A stretch of 64,000 bases of DNA, taken from contig CM057454.1 in NCBI GenBank assembly GCA_016271365.2, positions 697,949,501 through 698,013,500 on the forward strand, written 5' to 3'. Of this stretch, positions 11,961-23,880 are shown in pieces (positions within the stretch are counted from its first letter, which is position 1; each line of letters starts with the position of its first letter). The translations under genes were made by a program, and so were the position numbers. The notes under the pieces were generated by a model that ran no database searches, had not been told where the DNA came from, and was given only the letters and a program-made list of their open reading frames with translations. The stretch comes from Neoceratodus forsteri. Its lineage: Eukaryota > Chordata > Ceratodontiformes > Ceratodontidae.

Positions 11961-12495
11961 AAAACTTTCTGTTTATGCCCCTTTCAGCCCCAACTGATCC
12001 CTCTTCAGTGGGGTACCCTCCTAACCCCATCAATCATCTTTCTTGGAACTTAACCCTTGGCCAGCCCCCCAGAATAAGGCTCTAGGTCATCAGGGCCTAC
12101 CCCAAAGACTCTCAAGGCATCTGTATGCCAGTTTATGGTGGTGGGTGCTTTCTTGGTTGCGGTGTTTATTCTTGGTTACCTCTAGTCCTGTAAGATCTCA
12201 GTACCCAAGGGGTTTATCAAGAGTGGAGCATGTACGCAATAGCATGGTTTAATTGAACCCAACAGATGTTCATCCACCCACCTGCTGTGTCTCCTTCTAG
12301 CTTCTACCCATGGTCACCTACTGCATGTGGCAGAATTACAGCAGAGACAGTGATTCTTCCTCCCATGAAGAGGAGCACATCCTCTAGTAGGCCCAGTCCT
12401 CCTGCTCCACTGACCAATTCTTGATGACCCTAGCTTGGTCCTGAACCCAGGCTGCCAGTGTCATGAGCAATAAGCCTACTGTTGTGCTAGTGGTC
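11961..12495. other. No gene or repeat recognised
   Basis: Unassigned sequence. Short open frames at 12043-12252 (+) and 12384-12569 (-) show no known domain; the second runs antisense into the CR1 tail that follows. Confidence 0.45.
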
Positions 12496-12499
12496 TGAC

Positions 12500-12592
12500 T
12501 TCTTTCTTTCTTTAGGCAGGAAAAAAATGAGTAGACTGGGTGGGCCAAGTGGTCCTTATCTGCCATCAAATTCTATGTTTCTATGTTTTTTT
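12500..12592 (+). mobile_element. CR1 LINE 3' end fragment
   Basis: The stretch holds the CR1 3'-terminal block, with gggtgggccaagtgg followed by 'tccttatctgcc' and then the ttctatgtttctatg octamer-type tail. The same block closes the CR1 copies at about 50470-50545 and 56645-56705. It is a severely 5'-truncated copy with no coding left. Confidence 0.8.
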
Positions 12593-14070
12593 AAGTGAAT
12601 AGTTGTATTGGAACTCAATAAAGGTAACAAGTTTTCATATTAAATAAAAAATTAAATGGAGTGTTTAAGCAGTTAGGACTCTACTGGTTTTATTTATAGC
12701 AGGATCTCCTGAACCACACAATAAGAGTGGGGTCTATAAGGACCCAAAGCTTGACACTCAAAAGGACATGGAGGTTCTATTTCATCTTGCTGTGGAGATA
12801 AACTCTGTTTGGTCAGTCAATCAATGTTTGGGTCTGGCTCATCCCTGGTCAGTTGTTCAGCTAGTGAACTCTGAATGATCCTGGCTCGTGCCTGTAAATG
12901 GTCCCTGGGACCAGTGTACTTATGTGGTTAACAAATACATAAATAAATAAATAAACATGGCAGCCCTAATCGCTGTTTTTCAATCCACATGGTGCTTATG
13001 CTTCTATTAAGGAAGACTAAAACAGTTTGCTTTTGATCAATACAACGTTGAAATGATGGACGACTGGAAACTGTCTCTTGGATCATTTGTGCTGATTTGT
13101 TCCACCAGAACTCTGTTGGTGGAAAGTTGCTATGCACTGAAGGCTGTTTATTTTGCAGATTATTAATATTTGTAACACTGAGGCCCTCCACCTGTAAATA
13201 AATAGAAGGTCTTTCATTGTCTGGATTATGCAGTGTGCAGCAAAGGCTTAGCAAGAGCCAAACTGAAATTGCTCATACTATCAAGGGAGTTCACTTGATT
13301 CAGTAAGTTTACTACTTGAATTCAAAATCAGCATCTAACATCTGCTCTTCAACTATACAAAATCTGCACTAATTGAATGTCAGGATGTTACAGTAGACCT
13401 CTAATTATCCCTGGAAATATGAGCCCAAACAATAACACCATGATTGAGGCATTTGTTTCCCTGGGGATTACAGTGCCTGCTTCATGCACATGGAAGATAC
13501 ACAATAAATGACGCATTGCATAAAACAATCTATTGGATATCTGCAGCTTTGCCACACATAATATCTAAAACAAGTCAGTATGAAGATCCAGAATGATACT
13601 GTTTATGTTTCAAAGCTTAGAAAGTCAAGACAGACTAGGTATTGATGAATTTTCTCCCAAACAACAGTACCTTTACTTATTTTCCTGGCTCACATACAAC
13701 AAGAATAGAGATGTTACACAACATGCAGCCTTAGGAAGAAAAATAAGATATACAGCACAGTAACTGCTAAGACAACATGGCAAACTACAGCAGTTGAGAC
13801 AACTTCCCAACTTTAAACTGTCCTTTTCTCTGTAAGTTTCAAAAGGTTCCTAAACATTTATAGTTTTCTTATAATACCTGCCATTTTGTAAAGTTAATTT
13901 ACTTACCCACAAAATAAAGTCAAACCTGGAAAGATTTGTGGCCATTTTCTGCTTGCTAAGCAATGGATTTTGCTAGGTATTTATTAAATGGCCTGTGAAC
14001 AATTAATGACTGTTTAGACATGACACAACTCCTTTAGGTTATTCCAGTTACTATATGGGGTCCACACAGA
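12593..14070. other. No gene recognised; AAAT-type microsatellite at 12930-12955
   Basis: AT-rich unassigned sequence of about 1.5 kb. An (AAAT)n-like run lies near 12930-12955. The open frame at 12928-13254 (-) has no recognisable domain. Confidence 0.5.
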
Positions 14071-14074
14071 ACTT

Positions 14075-14290
14075 TCTTTTGTGGTCCTACTAGATTTGAC
14101 CTCTGCTTTTGGCAGTAATGATCAAAGGGAATTAATGGAACTAATGGAGTATCTGAGGAAGACTTTCAGGGTTGCTGGAGTTGTGTTTAGCTGGCTAAGG
14201 GCATTAGTCCACAATTACAGGCAGTTTCTTTTTGCAGAGTGCACAGAGTTCAGGAAAAGCAGTGCTGGGTGGCTGGGGACTAAGAAATAA
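14075..14290 (+). pseudogene. LINE reverse transcriptase fragment
   Basis: The frame reads VLLDLTSAF near its start, followed by a degraded D-H block and a VFSWLRALV block. This is the order seen in the RT of CR1/L2/Rex-type LINEs (LLDLSAAFD...H...WFRSFL). About 70 codons remain and no flanking RT motifs are visible. It is an old internal fragment with uncertain clade. Confidence 0.6.
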
Positions 14291-15210
14291 TAAAGGACAA
14301 AGAACCTCTGTGTGTAAACACTGAGGCAAGGGTTACCCCAAAGGGCATTTGGCTGGGAAGCCAAGTTTCAAGAAAATACAAAATCACACATGCCCCCACA
14401 ATGCAAAGCATCATGGGCTGCATATGCAAATCACCACAGAATGTTATGCTGGTCCAACTTTAAGCAGAATTGCATGGTGCCGAAAGGCCTCTCACACAGT
14501 TTGCAAATGGGGTAAGAAATAATTTTTGCTATTTGGCCTTTTTTGTGTCATTTTAAATTACAGGCCATATTCTATAGCTGCAGTTTATTTCCAGACAGGA
14601 ACAAGAAATGTAGCCATACTGAATAGCAGAGAGAGGGAAGAACTAAGAGGAGCAGAGTCAGGTGATCATCATGACCAATCAGCAGATGCCTGCAACTTAA
14701 CAAAGGAGCATAAATCCAATCCGCTCCTGATGTGTCCCAGCATGTTTGTGTCCCAGTGAGTGAGTGGAACAGTGAAAGAGTGGTATCAGAGTAACACTGG
14801 CATGTTAAGCATTGTAAAGCATCAGCAGAAGGAAGCAGGAAGTTGGGGACTGTGCTGGTTGACTAAGGTAAGCCACCTGTTCACTCCTGTTATTGCATTC
14901 ACTGCTGGGAAGGGAAGAAGGTAAAATGTAGGCCTAAAATGGGAATATAAACAGCACCCTATCCAGGGTTGGTGTACAGAGGGGAATAACAGACAAGAAA
15001 TGGGTAAAAAACACATTTTCAGGTGTAAAGCATATAAAAGGGACAGGTGGAAGCAAAAGGATGGGCCAAAACTAGGAATAGGAGCAACGTACTATCTAAG
15101 GCACTGTAGGTATAAAAAGGGGTATACCAAACAATATAAAAGGGAAAAGCTAGAAACACCCTATCAAGGGTAAGGGTACATAAGTATTTCCAAATAACAC
15201 AGGAAGAGTA
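14291..15210. other. No gene or repeat recognised
   Basis: Unassigned AT-rich sequence. The frame at 14526-14759 (+) has no recognised domain. Confidence 0.45.
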
Positions 15211-15214
15211 GAAA

Positions 15215-16425
15215 TTGGGAATGCTGGGAGTGGTGCAGTGCAGTGGTGGTGGGGCAACAGTTTTCAGAGAGACCTTCTGGAGAGTGTGGTGCATGCAGCT
15301 CTCTGGCTTGAGGAAGGAGGTCACTAGTTCTCAGACTGAATTGGTTAGAATTTGGGGTACCTTCTCCCCCACCCAGGAGCCACAAGGTCTGACAACATGA
15401 CCTCAGTGGATGCCAGGGAGGAGGAGGAGGACCAGTTGAACTATGGTGGGCTCTGAAAGGGTAGGGATGGTGGATCAGCAGGACGTTCCTAAATTGGTAG
15501 CATTCCAAAGTCCCTAAACTGCTCTGGTGGGGTGGGACTGCCAGAAGGAGGCCCCCATGGTAGGAGTCAAGGAGGGGGTTGGGGGTCCTCCATAGCGGAG
15601 ACCTCAAGTAGGGTGGGAGAGGACCCCATAGGAGGAGGAAGCAACTTCTGGTGCAGGACTCAATTGTCAGGGGGAAAACTTTGCTAACAGGAAGGTGGCA
15701 GAGAGGGAGGTCAGATGCCTTCTTGGAGTGACTGCCTGAAGGGATGGGAAGCAGACCCTGGGGATCACTGGGACAGCATAATGAAAGGGGGAAGTGGATA
15801 TCATTGTTCACCTGGGGACTAGTGACCTGGCTAGGGATGGGGCTGGGATATTGGATGGAGACTTCAGGGAGCTAAGGAGTGTTCTTAAACAGGTAGAGCA
15901 TTCCATGGCCTTCTAAGAGGTGCTGCCTGTCTATGTCATGGGGGAGGAGAAGGATCTCTGCAACTGGAGATTCAACTCATAGTTGAAGAAATGGTGTAGA
16001 AAGGAGGGGGTTCAGCTACACTGGGGTCTTGGAATCCACCTGGATGGATAAGGGCATGTACAGGGATGATGGCTTGTGTCCATCTGGGAGGGGTACAGCA
16101 GTCCTCAGTGGACAGTTTAAATGTTATTTTGAGGAACATTTAAACTAGTAAAGGGAGTGGTGGTGGAAGAAATCAGGGAAGCAGAAACTGCCCCTCAACA
16201 GCTGAAGTTGAAAGTAGTGAGCACCTGAGGTGAGAGAATCTCCCTTCCCCCCCACCGAGTGCAAATTAAAAAGGAAGCATGGTGATAGAAATGAGGGGGG
16301 GGGAACAGGAGCATCAAAAAAGAGAGGGGATGGAGGAGGAGTGGCAAGAAGGAAAAAAGGTGGTAACAAGCAGAGTGCTAACAAAAGGCCATGTGTGTGA
16401 ATGCTAGAAGTCTAGCAAATAAGAT
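15215..16425 (+). pseudogene. CR1 LINE ORF1 with esterase-like domain
   Basis: From 15215 the frame gives a short coiled-coil region (an LRKEV...QTELVRI block near 15310-15345). Further on (about 15795-15900) is VHLGTSDLARDG followed by a GDFREL block and a LKQVEH block. This is the SGNH/PC-esterase signature described in ORF1 of CR1 elements. Stops interrupt the frame at many points. At about 16395-16425 the ORF2 endonuclease begins (NARSLANK), and the L2-type insertion then interrupts it. It continues at 19875. The full CR1 would be 5' complete or nearly so, which is rare for this family. Confidence 0.75.
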
Positions 16426-19400
16426 CCACTGCAACACTCAGCATTATGTTTTCTCAATTACTAATCCTCCTGTCACTTCTTCCGCTCTGCTACCTTCCTG
16501 AGGCCTGCTACCCCTCCCCCATGCCCAATTACCACATCGACCCTACCCATAACCCCACAGGCACCCTCTCCTTCCCCCCTACACCCCTGCCCCCTACTAT
16601 TGCTTTAAAAGGCAACTTGCAGGTTCATCCACACTTGGTCTTTGGTACCCTTTACCACCGCTCCCCCTTACGCAGTTGATGATGCCTCTCTGTGAGAAAC
16701 AACTTCAGCCCTGTCGGAGACACAGCACTGAGTGGTCTCGTAAACTCTCCATCATGGCCCTGCAACTGTCCTCTCTGAAACTTCTACTCCTCCTACTTCT
16801 GCTCTCAGGGAATATTCACCCTAACCTGGGCCCCCCAACCTATGGGCCATCAAAGAATCCTAAACACACCGGAGTTCTCTTCCTTGCGTCCTTAAACATT
16901 TGTAGTCTTCAACCCAAGCTTGACGCCCTACAAGTCTTTGCTAACCTGCACAAGCCTGAAGTCATCTCAGTTGTAGAAACCTGGCTCTCATCTAAAATTC
17001 TTGACCATGCAATTGCCCTGCCAGGTTACAATGTCTTCAGGCAGGATCGGCAGGCTAAACAAAGTGGGGGCTGTGTTCTTTACCTTAAAGACTCCCTCCT
17101 GGGCCACTCCATAACTGCCCCGCCCTCAGACTCACTGGTACAGATTCTCCCAATCTGTATAGTACTTGGTGCCCATGGCAAATTACTTACAGTTGCTGCA
17201 GTCTACATCCCCCCCAAAGACCAAGTGAAAGGCCTAAACAGTGTCCTAGAATTCACCCGAGTGCAACCTCCTGACTCTGAGCTAATCTTGCTCGGGGATT
17301 ACAACATAAACTGGCTTGCCCCATATCCAGGAGGCCTCAAGGATGCCATCTCCTCTGTTCACCTCACACAGCTGGTTGACTCCCCCACCAGACACAACTA
17401 CAGAACTGGTACCAGCTCCTTCCTTGACTGGATTTTATCCAGCCACCACACCCGAATCTCCAATATCTCCATCCTTCCGGATTCCCTCAGTGATCACTCT
17501 CCTGTTACCTGTGTGTGGTCCAACAAATTCCTCAAACCTCCACCAACAGTCATCTCCAGTAGAATCCTCCCTCGTGGAAACCTGAATCTCCTTAAATCTC
17601 ATCTCGCGAACCTTGACTTGACTCCAATCTTCAAGGCAAACGATGTCAATACAGCCTTAGACTATTTCATCTCCATCTTCAACAGAGCCTGCGATACCTA
17701 CGCCCCCTACAGAAAGCATAAAATGAAGACCCTCTGCAACCCCTGGCTTACTGCTGACCTAATAGCCCAGCTAAAATCAAGGGACCACTGCTGGCTTCTG
17801 GCCCAGGACTCTCAATCTCCAACGGCCACCCAGAATTACAAGCATGTGCGGAATGACTGCACTAAGGCCATTAAACTAAACAAAAGCAACTATCACAGGG
17901 AAGTCCTTACTAACACTTGGGGAACTGGTAGAGCTTTCTGGAACAACATCAAGGAAGTGACCGGTAAACCTCCGAAAACCTCCCCAACTATGCTTAACAT
18001 CGATGACACTATCACTCTTGACCCCGCAACTATCGCCAATACCTTCAATACCGCTTTCACTGACCTCAGCTCCATTCTCCCATCAGACTTCTTCACTGAA
18101 ACAGACACTTCCCACGCTCCCCACCCTACTCAACACCCACCCTTCTATTTCAAATCAATCAACCAGCATGAAGCCCGTAAGTACATCAGCAAGGCCATTG
18201 CCAACACAAGGTTTAGTGGGGACTCATTGGACCTCAAACTACTGTCCCTCACACTCAACAAAGTCATCAGACCCCTCACCAAGATCCTTAACCTCTCCCT
18301 CTGCCTTGGACAGTTCTCTGACCTTTGGAAATCTGCCATAGTCACCCCTGTACATAAGAACGGGGACAAGACACACCATGAAAACTACCGACCAACCTCC
18401 ATCCTACCCCCCTCAAAGGCACTCCAACGTATTTTTGCTGACCAACTCACAGACTTTCTGGACAACCACAACTTCCTGTGTCCGCGGCAACGTGGCTTTA
18501 GGAAAGGACACAGCACCACATCTGCCCTTGTGGAATTCACCACGGCAATCCATAATTCCCTGGACAATGGCCGTCTTACCAGGGTGGTCTTCATCGATTT
18601 AACAAAGGCTTTTGATACCGTACACCACAACCTGCTCCTCAACCAGCTCTCAGCTGCAGGGCTCTCCCCTGACTCTACTGCCTGGTTCCAAAGCTACCTG
18701 TTAAATAGATCACAAAGGGTAAAGATTGCAGGCACTCTTTCCAATGCCTTGCCAGTCCGTTCAGGAGTCCCCCAGGGCTCCATACTGGGACCGCTTCTCT
18801 TTTCACTCTTTCTGAACAACCTCCCTAAATCAAGTCCTGAACAAATTATCCTCTATGCAGATGACACCGTAATTCTGTCCTCCCATAAAGACCTGCACTC
18901 CCTGCAAAAAAACTCCAACTTGGATTCACATCAATGGAAAAATGGTTCAGTACACAGAGACTTATTCTCAACTACAAAAAAAAAACAAGACTGTGCTTTT
19001 CCTTAACTCCCACAGCAAACATAGTACACCCAACCCCCCCGAACATTTCAAACCTACAAGGCTCAACCCTCGAACAGGTTCCAACCCTCAAATACTTTGG
19101 GATTACCTTAGACAGTAACCTGTCCTACGTGTCCCACATTGACAATGTCGCAAAGGCTGCCAACATGAATCTTGTCCTTCTCTACAGGCATAGGACCAAC
19201 CTAACTCCTGCTGCCTTGGGCCTTGCCGTACAAAGCTCAATTCTCTCCCTCATTGATTATGGCCTCATCATTTATGGCACAGCTACCTCTACCACCCTCA
19301 GATGTATCTCCACCTCGCTCAACAAAGCATATTGTCTACTCAATGGGTCCCACCGTAGAACCCACAACTGTGACCTCTATGCACAATCTGGGTGGCTGCA

Positions 19401-19874
19401 ACTCTCTAATCACTTAAAATATCAAACATGCACCATGGCTAAGAAAATCACTATGGGCCTAGCACTCAGTGCGATTCTATCTCTCCTCAGCCCTAGTAGT
19501 AACCACCGTTACATAAGACGCTCAGAATCTCATCCCCTGATTGTCCCACTTTGCAGAACTTCCATGGGCCAGCGCTCATTTACCTATCGGGCTCCTTGTT
19601 GGTGGAATAGCCTTAACACTGAAATCTCCTCTGCTCCCACACTTGGTCAATTCAAAACAGGGCTCCATCTCCACCTCTCTGCTGCCAGCACCTGTGACTG
19701 TTATACCTAGCCAGACCCCTCTCAGCTCAGTCCAGCATCCCTAGCCACTCCCCTTCCTCTCCCCTTCTCCCACACCTCCTCCTGCACCATGTTCTACTTG
19801 ACAACTGCCACTGGCAGGCTATACTTGTACTATCTTGTTGCTCAGCGTGCCTTCCTGGTGAAACATTTCAATAA
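16426..19874 (+). mobile_element. L2/CR1-superfamily LINE inserted in a CR1
   Basis: A 3.4-kb non-LTR element lies inside the start of a CR1 ORF2. Host CR1 sequence is recognisable up to NARSLANK (16425) and again from MAEADLDIAAI (19875). It has a C-rich 5' region, one long ORF2 and a short 3' UTR ending in caataaa. No clean target-site duplication was found. The coding region has a single frameshift, far better preserved than the CR1 around it, so the insertion is much younger than its host. Confidence 0.85.
16676..19710 (+). pseudogene. L2-type LINE ORF2: APE endonuclease and reverse transcriptase
   Basis: A roughly 1010-residue ORF2 in two frames, 16676-19006 and 18934-19710. Residues 35-60 are a Leu run followed by SGNIHPNLGP, which resembles a degenerate 2A-like ribosome-skipping motif (NPGP expected). 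The endonuclease runs from about residue 65 to 280, with LNICSL, a VVETWL block, LLGDYN and SDHSPV. The RT runs from about 555 to 740, with VTPVHKNGD, RQRGFRKGHST, FIDLTKAFD, SGVPQGS and the catalytic YADDT (near 18854). The second frame carries the C-terminal region ending in a GQRSFTYRAP...WWNSL block. The frameshift falls in or next to a run of ten A at 18976-18985. Apart from it no stop was seen. It would nick target DNA and reverse-transcribe element RNA. Confidence 0.88.
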
Positions 19875-20328
19875 ATGGCAGAAGCAGACCTGGATATTGC
19901 AGCCATTACCAAGTCACAGTGCACTGAAAACCATGACTGAGACATGGCCATACCAGGGCATACTCTGTTCAGGATAGACAGGGTGGGAAGAAAAGGTGGT
20001 CGTGGTGCTTTATGTGAGGAGAAGACATAAAAGTGATATACATTCAGGAAATACAGGGAGGGGCAGAGGTACTGTGAGTCTCCCTGGAGACAGGGAACAG
20101 AGCCATTATTTGCACCGGTGTGATCGACAGATCTCCGGTACAGGAGGAGGAGTTAGATAAGGTACTGATGGAAATATTGACAAAATGGCAGAAAATGGGG
20201 AGGTGCTGCTGGTGGGTGACTGGGATTTCAATCTGTTAGATGTAGATTGGAGCCTCCCAGCTACAACTTCAGCTGGAATTAAAGACATCCTGTTCTCCCT
20301 GCAGGGTGTGTTCCTCAGGCAACTATTT

Positions 20329-20935
20329 TATTAATATCTATTAATATCTCAGATTAGTACCTTTAAGCTAAAAGCTCTTTACCTAGGTTCCACATCACAG
20401 GAATTATGTACAAGGGCAAAATAGTAAAGTAGGGTAAACAATATTGCAATCAACAATTACATATGGAACATTCTGTTGAGATATAAATTCAGACAGCCTA
20501 TTGAGTAAGATAAGCAAAACAAATCAGATATCTCTCATAGTTGTACTGGGATCAGGTGACTCAGGGGTGGTTAACAGAAGGTACAAAAGGTAGACAAAGC
20601 TATATACACATGGCAAAGTACAGTGAATGCTTCAGATAAATCAAAATAAGGATCATATGTGGACAAGGGAGCAGGACAGAGACACAGCAGGAGGGATGGG
20701 AATGAGGAGGGCCAAGTGGGGTAACAGTGTGGGGAGAGGGGGAGGTGAAGCCTAGAAGAGGGGTGTGGAAGGGGCAAGGGATGTAAGGGAGGGGTAGGGG
20801 GGAGTCAAGGGAGTGAGGAGTTCCTGGACACCAGGGGGCAGCATTCCAATTCAAGGACTCAGGGAAGTGGGTCAGTGATTACAGCCTCCTAGTGGAAACA
20901 GTCGCAGCTGGCTGAGGCAACAAGATGCTGTCTAA
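20329..20935. mobile_element. Unidentified 0.6-kb insertion in the CR1
   Basis: It splits the CR1 endonuclease frame. The flanks GCAACTATTT (20319-20328) and GCAATTGTTT (20936-20945) match at 8 of 10 positions and may be a decayed target-site duplication. The left half is AT-rich; the right half (20650-20830) is G-rich on the plus strand. No coding block was recognised and the family is unknown. Confidence 0.5.
20826..20843 (+). promoter_or_regulatory. CTCF-like motif
   Basis: ggacaccagggggcagca matches the CTCF core (CCACCAGGGGGCAGC type) with one mismatch at the second position of the core. It lies inside the unidentified insertion. Occupancy cannot be judged from sequence. Confidence 0.4.
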
Positions 20936-21619
20936 GCAATTGTTTAAAAGAGTCAGTGAATCCACTAATGATGGGGCAATACTGGACCAGTTACCCACTA
21001 ACAGGGATTGTAGCTGAACACAAGGTGGGAGGCCACCTGGGGACCAGTGATCACCATACAGTTCATTGTGATATAAGGATGGCTGTGGAATCAAACCACA
21101 CAAGAGCGAGGGTCGGGGGCTTCAGGAGGGAAAGTTTTACAAAGATGAATGGATGCCTCAAGGATGACCTGGTGGGGGGAATGACCTGTGAAGGGGGGGA
21201 ACAGTGGATGAAGCTAAAAGGGCACATAGTGAAGGCAACAAACCTTTGTTTCAAGCAAGTGAACAAAAACAAGAGGAAAAAGAGACCACTATTATTCTCA
21301 AAAGTGATGGTGAAAAGGTAAAGCCTAAAAGGGTTGCATTCAAAAGGTACAAGGAGGCAAACAGGGAGGAGGATAGGGAGATACAAGAAGGCACAGAGGG
21401 AGGCAGATAGGAGGTGTATCAGGGAAAACAAAGGGGAGCAGAGAAAGTAGTAAGGAGTGTAAAGGCCTAAACAGAAGAGGGAATAGCCCAGGCTGTAACA
21501 AAAGGGGACAAGGCATATTTTAGATATGTAGGCAAAAAGAGGAAGACCAGGTGAGGGACTGCAAGGTTAAACAAAATCTGGCCAGAGCTGATAGTGCTGC
21601 AGCTGAGCAATTTAGGGTA

Positions 21620-23113
21620 AAAATATTGAATTTTCTTTTTTTATATTTTGACACCAAATTTTCAATATAGTCTTCTTAAGACCCTGCCTCATGAAGAAGG
21701 GCAGAGAAATGTTCAACTCCTTGTGTAAAGGTGATTTTGCAGAGGGACTGTGAAATCATCTTTTAGGATACAAAAACACATTTTGGCAGGAGTTGAAAAA
21801 TGACAGCTGTCACATTCATGAGGTACTGTAAAGAAATATTACATTGAAAATGTGGGGTAAAAATATTGAATATTACCAAAGTTATAAACCTGCGTTTGTA
21901 AAATTCAACATAGCCTCATAATTTTTGTTTTAATATTTTTGTACCAAATTTAAATCATATATTTTTATGACCCCGCCTCCTGAATAAGGTCAGAGAACAT
22001 TTTCAACTCCAGTCCAAAAGGTGATTTTGTGCAGGGACTGCAAAATCACCTTTTGGGATATAAAAAAAACATTTTGGCCAGGATTTAAAAAATGACAGCT
22101 GTCACATTCATGAGGTGTTGTAAAGATATGGCTATATTGGGAGGGCTATAAGCCCGTGGTTCGATGGGTGGAGCAACAACGTCACTCCCCCATCGAGTAA
22201 AAGGTCACAAACATCCTTGGCCTCACCAGGATTCTTTCTCGTTGCCCACCATCCACCCCTCCTCCTCCAGTGGCTCGTCTCTCTTCCCCATGGGCTTCTT
22301 CTTAACCTACCTTTAGCCGATGCATTCATCCCCGGCACCTGTAAGGGGGGAACCCTCCTCCTCCTCTAGGGTTCCTTACGTCGTAACCCTACAGGGTGGT
22401 ATAGCCCATGGATAGAGAGGCGGAAAGCCACAAAGCAAATCAAGTTACACAAGCATCATCTCAGATTATCTCATCCAGTTGCGTAAGCATATCAAATGTA
22501 AATTTAAGGTACAAACATTGAAAATTACCAAAGTTACAGTACTAGCCTGCATTCGAAAAATTCAACGTAGGCTCATAACTTTATTGTTTCTAAATATTTT
22601 TACACCAAATTTTCAACATAGCCTTCTTATGACCCTACCTCATGAACAAGGGCAGAGAAATCTTTCAACTCCTGCCCGAAAGGTGATTTCACACAGGCAA
22701 TGCAAAATCACCTTCTGGGATGTTAAAAAAACACATTTTGGCCTGATTTGAAAAGTGATAGTTGTCACACTCAAGAGGTACTGTAACGATATGGCTATGT
22801 TGTGAATTTGGGGGAAACATATTGAAAATTACAAAAGTTATTAGCCTGCATTTGCAAAAGTCAGCATAGGCTCATAACTTGGTTGTTTTTGAATATTTTT
22901 ACACCAAATTTTCAACATAGCCTTCTTATGACCCCACCTCATGAACAAGGGTAGAGAACATTTTCAGCTCCTGCCTGAAAGATGATTCCACACAAGGACT
23001 GTGAAACCACCTTTCAGGATGTAAAAAAAAAACATTTTGGCCAGGATTTGAAAAATGACAGCTGTCACACTCATGAGGTGCTGTAAAGATATGGCTATGT
23101 TGTGAATTTGGGG
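21620..23113. repeat. Tandem repeat of about 295 bp, four units with a conserved hairpin
   Basis: Anchor 'ttttggc' falls at 21781, 22072, 22736 and 23035, giving spacings of 291, 664 and 299. The middle spacing is one unit plus about 365 bp of inserted sequence. Each unit runs from an 'attgaaaattacc' start through 'accaaattttcaacatag', a hairpin (AAAAGGTGATTTTG paired with CAAAATCACCTTTT in unit 2) and a GACAGCTGTC palindrome. The first unit lacks its 5' part. It encodes nothing; open frames here are chance. Confidence 0.85.
22137..22500. other. Insertion of about 365 bp between satellite units 2 and 3
   Basis: The stretch is pyrimidine-rich in its middle and relatively CpG-rich compared with the AT-rich repeat around it. 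It replaces the expected repeat junction after 'gctatattg'. It has no recognisable ends, motifs or coding block. Confidence 0.5.
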
Positions 23114-23880
23114 ACAGTTGCATGCAATCCTAAAGGAACTAAGGGACTTCAGAATAGAAGAGTGGCTTATTACAAAGGTCCTCTGCCCAGATATCAAGAA
23201 ACTGGAGAAGTGCCAGCTGGCCACCGAAGACCAAATGGTGGCAACTGACCAGAGAGTAGATTTGATGGAATGTGCCACAGTTTGGCTCCATTATATAGTT
23301 CTGAGTATGCAAGAAAAATTAGAGGGTGCAGAATGTTGAAATAAGAGGCATTACCTCAGGATTTATAATCTTCCTGTGGGAGTAGAGGGCACCACCATGA
23401 TTCCATTTTTACAAGGCCTCATCTACATATTACTAGACCTACCATTAGATAGACAGCTGGAGATGGAGCGAACCCATCATGCCTTAGGCCTCAAACTCAC
23501 AACCCCTGCAGCTCAATGATCTCTGGTGATTAAATTCCTTCAACACCCTGACCAACAAGAAGTTATGCATATGGTATGACGGAAAAAGAGGTCTACTTTG
23601 AGAAGTCTTGACTATACTTTGATAATGATTACCCCCCATCATCCATTATTACTGGACAGTGTGCATGTAAGCTGCTCATAAAAGTATTGTAAGGCAAACA
23701 AATACAATTTAAAACCCATTGAAGATAACTGTATTGTTTTTCAAATGGGGTCTAGTCTTTCAGCATGGTGGAACCAGTGGCAAGAGTTTGCAACCAGCAG
23801 CATCACTATATAGGAGCAGCAAGAGAAAGACCAAGTCCCTACCACACTAACAGCCAAATTAGCCCAGCAGACCTGAAAAC
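23114..23880 (+). pseudogene. L1 ORF1-like remnant
   Basis: The frame gives a coiled-coil stretch (LRDFRIEEW through KLEKC...TEDQMVATDQRVDLME, 23118-23335). After a stop comes a YLRIYNLPVGVEG block near 23350-23390. Then a PFLQGLI block and an ERTHHALG block follow near 23470-23500. The order coiled coil, RIxNLPEG start of the RNA-recognition domain, then ER.HR.G is that of L1 ORF1p. No ORF2 follows, so it is an isolated internal fragment. Confidence 0.65.

Larger units (their letters stand above)
19875..21617 (+). pseudogene. CR1 LINE ORF2 endonuclease (continuation, itself interrupted)
   Basis: The CR1 ORF2 resumes at 19875 with MAEADLDIAAI and a TENHD block. It reaches the VGDWDFN catalytic block near 20215 and the FLRQL block at 20310. 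An unrelated insertion occupies 20329-20935. The frame resumes with a DGAIL block near 20970 and GGHLGTSDHHTV near 21030. It then has a Lys/Glu-rich region and ends near 21617 with KIWPELIVLQLSN, before the RT. The tandem repeat at 21620 cuts it off. Many stops and frame changes are present. Confidence 0.8.

Noticed and set aside
15164..15811. 215-codon open frame on the minus strand
   Set aside because: It is antisense to the CR1 ORF1 remnant; its Pro/Ser/Leu-rich reading is the mirror of Gly/Glu-rich sense coding and has no domain.
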